Positions 16,216 to 24,007 of a DNA stretch of 46,789 nt are shown piece by piece; positions within the stretch are counted from its first letter, which is position 1; every line of letters begins with the position of its first letter. Where the stretch lies: positions 1 to 46,789 of the forward strand of contig JBEIIG010000026.1 of assembly GCA_040380855.1 (NCBI GenBank). The letters are read 5' to 3'. The notes below the pieces were generated by a model. The model ran no database searches and had not been told where the DNA came from. It worked only from the letters and a program-made list of their open reading frames with translations. The translations under genes and the position numbers were made by a program. Origin of the DNA: VFMC01 sp040380855. Its GTDB lineage: Bacteria > Actinomycetota > Acidimicrobiia > Acidimicrobiales > Ilumatobacteraceae.

Positions 16216-17454
16216 ATGATCCGCTCCATGTCCAGCGCCATCTCCGGAATGAAGAACCATCAGCTCATGCTCGATGTGATCTCGAACGACATCTCCAACG
16301 TCTCGACGTCGGGCTTCAAGGCCTCGAACGTCGTGTTCTCCGACGTGCTGAGCCAGACGCTCACCGCGGGCGACCCGAACGGTGTCGTGGCCGGTACCAA
16401 CCCATCGCAGGTCGGCCTCGGCGCCCGGCTCGCGGCAACGACCCAGACGTTCAGTCAGGGCGCGCTTCAGCGCACCGGTCGCAGCACCGACATGGCGATC
16501 GAGGGCGACGGCTTCTTCGTGATCGAGAGCGGCACCGATCGCCTCTACACCCGTGGTGGCGCGCTGTCGCTCGACTCGTCGGGCAACCTCGCCACCACCG
16601 ACGGCGGGTTCGTGATGGGCTGGCAGGCAGACGCCGACGGCGTGATCAACACGGCCGGTGCACTGACGCGGATCAGTGTGCCGATCGGCAGCGCACTGCC
16701 GCCCACCCAGACGTCGGACGTGACCATCTCGGGCAACCTCTCGGCCGCAGCCGCGCTGAACACCGAGGTGACCAGTTCGTTCACGGCGTACACCGACCAG
16801 GGCGCCACGATCCAGGTGAACCTCGTCTACAAGAAGACCGCCGCCAACCAGTGGACCGTCAGCGCCAGCCACGGCACCCCGGCCACGGCGATCGCACTCA
16901 CCGACAACGTGCTCACCTTCGGCAACGACGGCGAGATCACTGCTCCGGCCGACTTCACGATGAACGTCGCTGCCGGCCAGATCCCCGGTGTCACCGGCGC
17001 CGTGACGTTCCAGCTCGGCAAGGCCGGCTCGACCAACCGGATCACCCAGTTCGGTGGCGCGAGCACGGTGGGCGTGGTGAAGCAGGACGGCGCATTGGCG
17101 GGTTCGCTGAAGTCGTTCAACGTCAGCAACGGCGGGGCCATCCAGGGTGTGTACTCGAACGGCAAGACGATGACGGTCGGCCAGGTGGGCCTGGCGCTGT
17201 TCGCCAACTCGCAGGGCCTCGAGCGTGTCGCCGGCGGCTGGCGCGAAACCGGCAACTCGGGTATCGCCCAGGTGGCCCAGGCTTCATCGGGTGGTCGCGG
17301 CAACATCAGTGCCGGCACGCTCGAAATGTCGAACGTCGACCTCGCCGAAGAGTTCAGTCGGCTCATCGTGGCCCAGCGCGGCTTCCAGGGCAACGCTCGG
17401 GTCATCTCGGCATCGGACGAGATCCTGCAGGAAGTCGTGCGGATCGGCCGCTGA
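16216..17454 (+). CDS. flgE: flagellar hook protein FlgE
   Basis: Main hook subunit. It has 412 residues from ATG 16216, with AAAGGAACCC upstream. The N-terminal rod/hook signature MSSAISGMKNHQLMLDVISN and NVSTSGFKASNVVF is present. The FlgE-type central region has GDGFFVIESG near 96-105 and NLVYKKTAANQWTV. The C-terminal D0 helix has DLAEEFSRLIVAQRGFQGNARVI. No separate flgG or flgF gene is visible in the window. The 59-base gap before it carries no obvious promoter. Confidence 0.95.
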   Translation: MIRSMSSAISGMKNHQLMLDVISNDISNVSTSGFKASNVVFSDVLSQTLTAGDPNGVVAGTNPSQVGLGARLAATTQTFSQGALQRTGRSTDMAIEGDGFFVIESGTDRLYTRGGALSLDSSGNLATTDGGFVMGWQADADGVINTAGALTRISVPIGSALPPTQTSDVTISGNLSAAAALNTEVTSSFTAYTDQGATIQVNLVYKKTAANQWTVSASHGTPATAIALTDNVLTFGNDGEITAPADFTMNVAAGQIPGVTGAVTFQLGKAGSTNRITQFGGASTVGVVKQDGALAGSLKSFNVSNGGAIQGVYSNGKTMTVGQVGLALFANSQGLERVAGGWRETGNSGIAQVAQASSGGRGNISAGTLEMSNVDLAEEFSRLIVAQRGFQGNARVISASDEILQEVVRIGR

Positions 17455-17483
17455 TCGGCCCGACGCACTGAGACCGACGAGTC

Positions 17484-18500
17484 ATGGCGATCAACACTCC
17501 CCCCAGCACCGGCGACGACGTCGTCGCCAACGAACCGGCATCTGCCGCACGCAAGCGGCGTGGGCAACCGAAGCTGTACGACTTCCGCAGGCAGAGCACG
17601 CTCTCGCGCGACCACGTGCGCACGATGCAGATCGTGCAAGAGACCTTCGCCCGTGGTTTCACCACGGTCCTGGCATCGCAGCTGCGCAGCGTCACCTCGG
17701 TGACCATCACCTCGATCGAGCAGCGCTCGTACGACGAGTACGTGCGGTGGTTGCCCAACCCCAACCTCCTCACGATGCTCAGCCTGTCGCCGCTGTCGGG
17801 TGCGGCGATCCTGCAGATCCCGCTCGAGGTCGCCTACTGCGTGGTCGAGATGCTGATGGGTGGCAGCGGCGACGGCAACCAGCCCGACCGGGCGTTGACC
17901 GACCTCGAGCTCACGCTGATGCGCGGCATCATCGAGAGCGCCCTGCCCGAGTTGCGGTACGCGCTCGAGCCGGTGGTTGCCACCGAACCGAAGATCGTCA
18001 GCCAGGAATCGAATCCGCAGTACGCCCAGATCGCTGCGCCCACCGACATGGTGATCGTGGTCTCGTACGAGATCAAGATCGAGTCGGTCGCCGCGATCGC
18101 GTCACTGTGCATCCCGTTCTCGAGCCTGCAGCCCCATCTCGAAGCACTGTCGGCCAGCTCGCTCTACGGCAACCTGTCGAGCGCGAACCGGTCGGAGAAC
18201 CTCAGCCGTCTGCAGCTGCACCTCGGTGAGACGCCGGTGTCGGTCTCGGCCCAGTTCCGCCCGGTCGAGGTGCTGGCGCGACACATCGTCGGGTTGAAGG
18301 TGGGCGATGTGCTGCCCCTCAGCCACCCCCTCGACGAGCCGCTGACGCTCATCGTCGGTCAGACACCGACGCACAATGCGCGGATCGGGCGACGCAATCG
18401 ACACATGGCGGTGCTGATCGACTCGCCGGTCGAAGCCGACGACGTGCCGACCCCCACTCGTTGGTCGCCCGACCAGGAGCGCTACCGCCGACCGGCGTGA
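17484..18500 (+). CDS. fliM: flagellar motor switch protein FliM without N-terminal CheY-binding peptide
   Basis: C-ring component linking FliG and FliN. It has 338 residues from ATG 17484. The first 30 residues are Pro/Ala/Asp-rich and do not contain the LSQxEIDALL peptide that binds phospho-CheY in most bacteria. The CheC-like middle domain runs about 32-225 (YDFRRQSTLSRDHVRTMQIV, then YVRWLPNPNLLTML and PLEVAYCVVEMLMGG). The C-terminal SpoA-like domain has VLARHIVGLKVGDVLPLSHP. Lengths otherwise match the family. It lies after flgE and is separated from fliN by 95 bases. Confidence 0.94.
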   Translation: MAINTPPSTGDDVVANEPASAARKRRGQPKLYDFRRQSTLSRDHVRTMQIVQETFARGFTTVLASQLRSVTSVTITSIEQRSYDEYVRWLPNPNLLTMLSLSPLSGAAILQIPLEVAYCVVEMLMGGSGDGNQPDRALTDLELTLMRGIIESALPELRYALEPVVATEPKIVSQESNPQYAQIAAPTDMVIVVSYEIKIESVAAIASLCIPFSSLQPHLEALSASSLYGNLSSANRSENLSRLQLHLGETPVSVSAQFRPVEVLARHIVGLKVGDVLPLSHPLDEPLTLIVGQTPTHNARIGRRNRHMAVLIDSPVEADDVPTPTRWSPDQERYRRPA

Positions 18501-18595
18501 TCCGGGCCTGCCTGACCCAACCTGCCTGACAAGGGGTCGATCCACCGCACAGTTCCGGTCGACGACCCGGCAGATGTGGCGGAACAGGAGTTGAT

Positions 18596-19333
18596 GTGTT
18601 CGACCCTCAGAACTCGCGAGCGGTGATGGTGGCTGGCTGTGAGGCAGCAGCACTCGTACTGGCACAACGGCTGATTCTCGGCGACACGACCCGTGAGGGT
18701 CAGGGCTGGCCGATCGATCCGAACGACACCGTGTTGCGGATGGCGATCAACGAGCAGCCCGGTGCCTCGATGATCCTGGCAGTGAACGACGAGGTGGCCG
18801 ACCGCCTGCTCGCCGATCCTGCCACGCTCGAGCAGGTGTTCGGCGAGGCGCTCAGTGCGCTGGGCCGCGAGATCGGGATGCGGCTGACCGGCGGCTCGGT
18901 GGTGCGCAGCACCGCCGCCCGCCCCAACGTCGTGGTCGAGATCTTCGACGTGCAGCAGCTCACCGCCCTCGCAGGTGTGACCCTCGATGTCGCGGCTGTC
19001 GGCGACGACGCTGGTAGCAGCGCGGCACCGTTCGTGCCGACACCGCTCGACGGGATGGCGGCTGGTGGTCGTGGCGTCGCCCCCACCCCGCTGACGGTGC
19101 TCAACGACGTGATGATGACCGTCACGGCCGAACTCGGCCGCACCACGATGCCGGTGCGTGAGCTGTTGAACCTGTCGCCCGGCATGGTGGTCGAGATCGA
19201 CCGTGTGGCCGGCGCTCCGATCGACCTGCTCGTGAACGGCCGCCGGATCGCGGTCGGAGAGGTCGTGGTGATCGACGAGGAGTTCGGTATCCGCATCACG
19301 GAGATCGCGCCCCCCGACGAGATGGTCCGATGA
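18596..19333 (+). CDS. fliN: flagellar motor switch protein FliN with N-terminal extension (FliY-like layout)
   Basis: C-ring base protein. The C-terminal SpoA domain (about 165-240: MMTVTAELGRTTMPVRELLN, then IDLLVNGRRIAVGEVVVIDE) is a clear FliN. At 245 residues it is about twice the usual FliN. The first 135 residues form another domain with EQVFGEALSALGREIGMRLTG, which faintly recalls the CheC/CheX fold of FliY. The start is GTG 18596 with CAGGAG at 18582; an ATG two bases earlier is out of frame. It overlaps fliO by 4 bases. Confidence 0.9.
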   Translation: MFDPQNSRAVMVAGCEAAALVLAQRLILGDTTREGQGWPIDPNDTVLRMAINEQPGASMILAVNDEVADRLLADPATLEQVFGEALSALGREIGMRLTGGSVVRSTAARPNVVVEIFDVQQLTALAGVTLDVAAVGDDAGSSAAPFVPTPLDGMAAGGRGVAPTPLTVLNDVMMTVTAELGRTTMPVRELLNLSPGMVVEIDRVAGAPIDLLVNGRRIAVGEVVVIDEEFGIRITEIAPPDEMVR

Positions 19334-19860
19334 CCGACGCCAGCTTCGGCAGCCTCGTGGTGAGGATGCTGATCTCGCTCGCCATCGTGTTCGCTTTCAT
19401 CGGCGGCGGGTACGTGTTCCTGCGTCGTCGCCAGCAGGGCGGCTCCTCCACCGGCATGCGGTCGGTCGGCGCTCGTCATCATGGCGGTCGTACGGCTCGG
19501 GCAGGGCGCTCGGGCGCACGTGTCGGGATGTCGCCGCGTGCGAGTCGTGGCTCGACGGCAGCCAAGGGCTCGGGTCAGCGGCGGGCGATGCGCGTCGTCG
19601 GTCGTGTGGGCATCGGGCGCGCCACGCAGTTGGTCGCCGTGCAGTTCGTCGACCAGGTCTATCTGATCGCCGCATCCGAGCAGGGCACCCCGAACGTGAT
19701 CGCCCAGCTCCCCCTCGACGAGTGGCTGGCCGCCACCGACGAGGTGGAGTCGGTGATCCCCATCACGCCCGAGCTGGTGGCCATCGACGGTGGCGCCGAG
19801 CGACCCGCACCACGCACCTTCGTCGACGCGCTGCGAGAGGCAACCGTCCGTCGTGCCTGA
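19330..19860 (+). CDS. fliO: flagellar export gate assembly protein FliO
   Basis: Small membrane protein that helps assemble the FliP ring. It has 176 residues from ATG 19330 (ATGA overlap with fliN). One membrane helix lies at about 9-31 (LVVRMLISLAIVFAFIGGGYVFL). A very basic Arg/Gly/Ser linker follows (about 32-90). The cytoplasmic FliO domain then shows MRVVGRVGIGRATQLVAVQFVDQVYLIAAS. FliO is poorly conserved, but this pattern and the position just before fliP make the call safe. The fliP GTG starts 8 bases before its end. Confidence 0.88.
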   Translation: MTDASFGSLVVRMLISLAIVFAFIGGGYVFLRRRQQGGSSTGMRSVGARHHGGRTARAGRSGARVGMSPRASRGSTAAKGSGQRRAMRVVGRVGIGRATQLVAVQFVDQVYLIAASEQGTPNVIAQLPLDEWLAATDEVESVIPITPELVAIDGGAERPAPRTFVDALREATVRRA

Positions 19861-20785
19861 CCCGCAGACCACCCACAACGGGCAACGGACCTGGGTGCGG
19901 CGCGGCGCGCTGCTCGCCGGTGTGTTCGTCGCGCTCGTGGTGCTGGGTGGCTCTGCGCAGGCGGGTGCAGTGGCACCCCCGGTCCCGCCCGTACCGGTTG
20001 CTCCGGTTGCGCCGATCACACCGGTGAACCCCGACCGACCGTCGACCCTCGGCTCGTCGTTCGACGAGGGTTCGCCTGCCGGGACCATCACTGCCGACGA
20101 GGGCGATGCGGGATCGGCCGACGCCAGTATCAGCCTCGACCTGCCGGGCGTGACCGAGAAGGCGTCGAACTCGGTCGTGATCATCCTGCTGCTGACGGTG
20201 CTGTCGGTGGCGCCCAGCTTGCTCGTGCTCTGCACGTCGTTCACGCGCATCGTCATCGTGCTGTCGCTCACCCGCAACGCGCTCGGTCTGCCGACCGCGC
20301 CCCCGCAGCAGGTGATCGTCGGCCTCAGCGTGTTCCTCACCCTGTTCGTGATGGGCCCCACGCTGAACCAGATGAAAGACGTGGCCCTCGACCCGTTGCT
20401 CGACGGCACCATCTCGGTGTCGCAGGCCTACGACGCTGCTCAGGCGCCGCTGCGCGAGTTCCTGCTCGAGCACACCCGCGAGGGTGAACTGAAGATGTTC
20501 CTCGACGCCTCGAACACCGAGACGCCGGTGGCCCGCGACGAGGTACCCCTCGTGGCGCTGGTGCCCGCCTTCGTGCTGTCGGAACTGAAGAGCGGTTTCA
20601 TCATCGGTTTCGTCATCTTCATCCCGTTCCTCATCATCGACATCGTGGTCTCCGCGGTGCTGATGGGACTGGGGATGATGATGCTGCCACCGTCGTTCGT
20701 GTCGTTGCCGTTCAAGATCTTGCTGTTCGTGATGCTCGACGGCTGGATGCTCGTGGTCGGCACCCTGCTCACTTCGTACGGCTAG
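19853..20785 (+). CDS. fliP: flagellar export gate protein FliP
   Basis: Core channel subunit of the export gate. It has 310 residues from GTG 19853. An N-terminal signal-like segment (GALLAGVFVALVVLGGSAQAGA, about 18-39) is followed by a Pro/Val-rich stretch (PPVPPVPVAPVAPITPV) and an acidic loop. The FliP signature comes next: LLLTVLSVAPSLLVLCTSFTRIVIVLSLTRNALG, then GLSVFLTLFVMGPTLN, and near the C-terminus PAFVLSELKSGFIIGFVIF and MMMLPPSFVSLPFKILLFVM. The proline-rich N-terminal extension is longer than usual. Confidence 0.96.
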   Translation: MPDPQTTHNGQRTWVRRGALLAGVFVALVVLGGSAQAGAVAPPVPPVPVAPVAPITPVNPDRPSTLGSSFDEGSPAGTITADEGDAGSADASISLDLPGVTEKASNSVVIILLLTVLSVAPSLLVLCTSFTRIVIVLSLTRNALGLPTAPPQQVIVGLSVFLTLFVMGPTLNQMKDVALDPLLDGTISVSQAYDAAQAPLREFLLEHTREGELKMFLDASNTETPVARDEVPLVALVPAFVLSELKSGFIIGFVIFIPFLIIDIVVSAVLMGLGMMMLPPSFVSLPFKILLFVMLDGWMLVVGTLLTSYG

Positions 20786-20838
20786 CAGTCCTCGCCGGAT
20801 TCCTGCACGTACCCATTTCGACAAGGACCAGGTAGACC

Positions 20839-21111
20839 ATGACAACCCAGCAGGTGATCGACATCGGCACCCGAGCGCTCATCATGTGCGCCAAGGTGGC
20901 CGGCCCCTTCCTGGTGGTGGTGCTCGCAGTCGGTGTGGTGATCGGTCTGTTGCAGTCGGTCACCCAGTTGCAGGAGCAGACCCTCACGTTCGTGCCCAAG
21001 CTGGTGGGTGCCGGCATCGTGATCGCAGTCAGCGGCAACTGGATGCTGCAGTCGCTGGTCACCTTCGGCAACGAGCTGATGGCGGGAATCCCTGCACTGC
21101 TGAACGGCTGA
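20839..21111 (+). CDS. fliQ: flagellar export gate protein FliQ
   Basis: Two-helix membrane subunit packed around the FliP/FliR core. It has 90 residues from ATG 20839, which is standard length. The pattern QVIDIGTRALIMCAKVAGPF, then LVVVLAVGVVIGLLQSVTQLQEQTLTFVPKL and a second hydrophobic helix, is diagnostic. It is separated from fliP by 53 bases and from fliR by 7. Confidence 0.96.
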   Translation: MTTQQVIDIGTRALIMCAKVAGPFLVVVLAVGVVIGLLQSVTQLQEQTLTFVPKLVGAGIVIAVSGNWMLQSLVTFGNELMAGIPALLNG

Positions 21112-21118
21112 CCGCTTC

Positions 21119-21880
21119 GTGCAACTGTTCATCGAACCCACCGCCTTGATCGGGTTCTGCCTGGTCCTCGTGCGGGCGACGACCTGGGCGATCATCTGCC
21201 CACCGTTCAACGCGCCGGCCATCCCGGTGCGCGTGCGGGTAGGCGTCGCGGTGGCGCTGTCGTTCCTGCTCGCCGAGCGCGTGGGTGCGCAGGTGGGCGA
21301 CATGGGTACGGCCGGACTGGTGGGTGCGTTGTTCACCCAGATCGTGGCCGGACTGCTCCTCGGCTTCTTCGTGTTCGTGCTGTTCGGCGCTGTGCAGATG
21401 GCCGGTGAGTTGATCGACCTCCAGGTGGGCTTCAGCATGGGTGGTGTCCTCGACCCGCTGTCGGGCAACAACTCCACACCGCTCGGTCGATTCCACCAGT
21501 TGCTCGCCCTCGCCATCCTGTTTGCAATCAACGGTCACGTCATCGTCACGCGCGCCTTCATCTTGTCGGTCGAGCACGCGCCGCTCGGCACGATCAGCGC
21601 CGAGAACGCGTTGGAGTCGCTGAGCAGCTTGCTCGGCATCTTGCTGATGGCGGCGATCGAGATCGCCCTGCCCATCCTCACCGCGCTGTTCTGTGCCGAA
21701 CTCGCGCTCGGCTTTCTCGGCAAGGCGGCTCCTCAGCTGAACATCCTCGTGATCGGCTTTGCGTTGAAGGCGTTCATCACCTTCTTGTTGCTGGGCGCGA
21801 CCCTCACCTTGCTGCCCGAGTCGGTCGAGTCGCTGATCGGGCGTGCGGTGCGCACCGGCCTCGGGATCTTCACGGGGTGA
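21119..21880 (+). CDS. fliR: flagellar export gate protein FliR
   Basis: Multi-helix gate subunit that closes the FliP5-FliQ4-FliR1 complex. It has 253 residues from GTG 21119. Hydrophobic helices fill the whole length. The family motifs LVRATTWAIICPPFNAPAIP, GAVQMAGELIDLQVGFSMGGVLDP and QLNILVIGFALKAFI are present. It lies seven bases after fliQ and four bases before flhB, giving the classical fliPQR-flhB order. Confidence 0.96.
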   Translation: MQLFIEPTALIGFCLVLVRATTWAIICPPFNAPAIPVRVRVGVAVALSFLLAERVGAQVGDMGTAGLVGALFTQIVAGLLLGFFVFVLFGAVQMAGELIDLQVGFSMGGVLDPLSGNNSTPLGRFHQLLALAILFAINGHVIVTRAFILSVEHAPLGTISAENALESLSSLLGILLMAAIEIALPILTALFCAELALGFLGKAAPQLNILVIGFALKAFITFLLLGATLTLLPESVESLIGRAVRTGLGIFTG

Positions 21881-21883
21881 CCG

Positions 21884-23038
21884 ATGGGTAAGCGCGAAGG
21901 GAAGACAGAGGCACCCACACAGAAGAAGAAGCAGGACGCCAAGAAGAAGGGCACGGTTGCCAAGTCGACCGACCTCGGCCCATGGCTCACGCTCTTGGTG
22001 GCCACCTACCTGTTCCCGTGGCTGATCGGCGCAGTGGGGAAGGCTGCAACCGACACATTGTCGGCGCTGCAGGGCCTTGCCTCCAATCCCGATCCCGGTG
22101 ATGCACTGACGCTGCTCGCATCGGCGTCGACGGCCGGCTTCATGGCCTTGGTGCCGTTCCTGGCTGCAGTCGGGCTCATCGCGATCGTCGCCATGCTCGG
22201 GCAGACCGGCCTGGTGCTGTCGCTGCACCCGCTGAAGCCCGAGTTCAAACGACTCAACCCGATCGAGGGTGTGCGCCGGTTGGTGTCGCCCCGATCGCTG
22301 TGGGAGACCGTCAAACAGGTGGCCAAGGCAGCCCTGATCGGCTGGTTGGCGTGGCCCCATGTGCAAGAGATCAACAGCCTCCTCTCGCGCCAAGGGCGCG
22401 TACCGTTGCTGGCCGGCCTCAGCACCACTGCTGCAGAGATGATGGCGATGACCCGGGCGATCGCTTGGGCGATCGTGGCGGTCGGGCTGTTCGACTACGC
22501 GTTCCAGCGCCGCAGCAAGATCCTCGACCTGCGGATGACCAAGCAGGAGGTGCGCGACGAGATGCGCAACGCCGAGGGCGATCCGCAGGTGAAGGGCCGT
22601 ATCCGGTCGCTGCAGATGGCCATGGCGCGCAGCCGCATGATGTCGGCGGTACCGGGAGCGTCGGTGGTGGTCACCAACCCGACCCACATTGCCGTGGCGC
22701 TGTTGTACGACCCGGCCGCAGGGGGCGCGCCGCGCGTGGTCGCCATCGGCGTCGATGCGGTTGCAGCCCGTATCCGCGAAAAGGCGGCCGAGGCGAAGGT
22801 GCCGATCGTCGAGGCCAAGCCGCTGGCCCGCGCCCTGTGGCGTGCCTGCGACGTGGGAGACGAGATCCCCTTCACGCTGTACGAGGCCGTGGCCAAGGTG
22901 CTCGCGTTCGTGCGTCGGTTGCGCAGCAGTTACATGCCGTCGGGCCCGATGCCGTTGCCGCGCACCTACAACGTCGATGCATCGGTGCTCGACGCAGTGC
23001 CCGACCGCCGCAAGCGTGTGCGCCGCGCTGCGGCCTGA
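21884..23038 (+). CDS. flhB: flagellar export switch protein FlhB
   Basis: Gate protein that switches export from rod-hook to filament substrates. It has 384 residues from ATG 21884. A Lys-rich N-terminus (EGKTEAPTQKKKQDAKKKG) precedes four membrane helices (about 28-215). The cytoplasmic domain carries the self-cleavage site NPTH at 265-268 within SVVVTNPTHIAVALLYDP, and the C-terminal signature KVPIVEAKPLARALW. It is the last gene of the long plus-strand run and is followed by a strong bidirectional hairpin. Confidence 0.97.
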   Translation: MGKREGKTEAPTQKKKQDAKKKGTVAKSTDLGPWLTLLVATYLFPWLIGAVGKAATDTLSALQGLASNPDPGDALTLLASASTAGFMALVPFLAAVGLIAIVAMLGQTGLVLSLHPLKPEFKRLNPIEGVRRLVSPRSLWETVKQVAKAALIGWLAWPHVQEINSLLSRQGRVPLLAGLSTTAAEMMAMTRAIAWAIVAVGLFDYAFQRRSKILDLRMTKQEVRDEMRNAEGDPQVKGRIRSLQMAMARSRMMSAVPGASVVVTNPTHIAVALLYDPAAGGAPRVVAIGVDAVAARIREKAAEAKVPIVEAKPLARALWRACDVGDEIPFTLYEAVAKVLAFVRRLRSSYMPSGPMPLPRTYNVDASVLDAVPDRRKRVRRAAA

Positions 23039-23069
23039 CTGCGCCCGATCGGGGCGATGCTCCCAGACG

Positions 23070-23103
23070 CGACGATGCCCCCGCCGAGGCGGGGGCATCG
23101 TCG
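23070..23103. terminator. bidirectional hairpin terminator between flhB and csrA
   Basis: Arms 23070-23085 and 23088-23103 form a perfect 16-bp GC-rich stem with a 2-base loop. It lies between converging genes (flhB plus, csrA minus) and can serve both. Confidence 0.8.
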
Positions 23104-23117
23104 AACGGACGGGGAGC

Positions 23118-23387
23118 TCAGGACGGTTTGCGAGCCGCGCTGAGCGCCGGCGACCCGGGGGTCGCCTTCACGACGGAACCGTTGAAACCATCGGTCGCGT
23201 CGGCCGGTTCGGCGGCTTCGCGGTTCGACAGGAGGATCTCCTGGTACACCTCTTCGCGGTGCACCGAGATCGACCGTGGCGCACGGATACCGATCCGCAC
23301 CTGGTCGCGACCCAGTTCGAGGACGGTGACCACGATGTCGTCACCGATGAGGATGTTCTCGCCGACACGGCGTGCCAGGACCAACAT
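23118..23387 (-). CDS. csrA: translational regulator CsrA, with C-terminal extension
   Basis: RNA-binding dimer that blocks ribosome binding sites with GGA loops; in Bacillus it represses flagellin translation and is antagonised by FliW. It has 89 residues. The start is ATG at 23387 (MLVLARRVGENILIGDDI); an earlier frame start lies inside fliW. Core residues Leu4 and Arg44 of the RNA-binding surface are kept (VHREEVYQEIL). The core ends near residue 55, and a Ser/Ala/Gly-rich tail of about 35 residues follows, longer than the 60-75 residues usual for CsrA. Its ATG overlaps the fliW stop by one base, so the two are coupled. Confidence 0.95.
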   Translation of the reverse strand: MLVLARRVGENILIGDDIVVTVLELGRDQVRIGIRAPRSISVHREEVYQEILLSNREAAEPADATDGFNGSVVKATPGSPALSAARKPS

Positions 23388-23854
23388 CAGCGCGCTCCGT
23401 TCGTCGTGAGCGACGCGATCGGTGCCCGCACCGGCCACATCGAGTCGGTGAGGATCACCTGCTGCAGCACCTGGCGACGCATGTCGATCACCAGTGGTGC
23501 ACGCAGGTTGGTCGTGAGGTTGGCGGTGCCGTCCTCGCGTCGTACCGACACGAGCGTCAACACGCGGACGTCGTCACCGTCGGCGATACCGAGCGCATCG
23601 CTGTCGACCTCGATGTCGTAATCGGGAACCACCGACCAGGGCACGATGCACATGAAGGCCAGATCGCCGTTGTCGACGTCTTGCATCCAGTAGAAGGTGT
23701 GGTCGTCGGCCGGTTCCTCCTGCCCCGGCGCCTGGCCGGCGGCGAGGAAGTACACCCGATTCATGTCGGGGAATCCTGGGATACCGCCCGGGACGGAGAA
23801 GAGGTCGGCCTCGTCGATGTCGAGTAGGCCGAACCTGGTGGTGTCGAACAGCAT
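23387..23854 (-). CDS. fliW: flagellar assembly factor FliW
   Basis: Binds CsrA allosterically and also binds unexported flagellin, forming a partner switch that ties flagellin synthesis to secretion. It has 155 residues. I take the ATG at 23854 because AGGAGG stands 4 bases upstream on the minus strand; a second ATG seven codons earlier is in frame but lacks a good site. Family motifs FPGGIPGFPD-like (SVPGGIPGFPDMN) and the end NLRAPLVIDMRRQVLQQVIL are present. It forms a two-gene minus-strand operon with csrA between flhB and flhA. Confidence 0.95.
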   Translation of the reverse strand: MLFDTTRFGLLDIDEADLFSVPGGIPGFPDMNRVYFLAAGQAPGQEEPADDHTFYWMQDVDNGDLAFMCIVPWSVVPDYDIEVDSDALGIADGDDVRVLTLVSVRREDGTANLTTNLRAPLVIDMRRQVLQQVILTDSMWPVRAPIASLTTNGAR

Positions 23855-23926
23855 GTGACCTCCTGTCTGCGTCATCGACGTGCCACCCCGTTGGTGAACA
23901 CCTTGTCGACAAACGGCTCTTGCTGC

Positions 23927-23934
23927 GAACAGTC
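23927..23934 (+). promoter_or_regulatory. GAACAGTC motif upstream of flhA
   Basis: A one-mismatch copy of GGACAGTC, 73 bases before the flhA start and opposite the fliW promoter region. AACGG stands 12 bases upstream of its ACAGTC core, the same spacing as in the copy before fliL. Promoter function is inferred. Confidence 0.4.
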
Positions 23935-24007
23935 ATGACGGTCCGGCGATACGGGAAGTGCGCAACCCGCCTCTCGGACGGCATCGAGTGCAACGACAGG
24001 AGCATGC

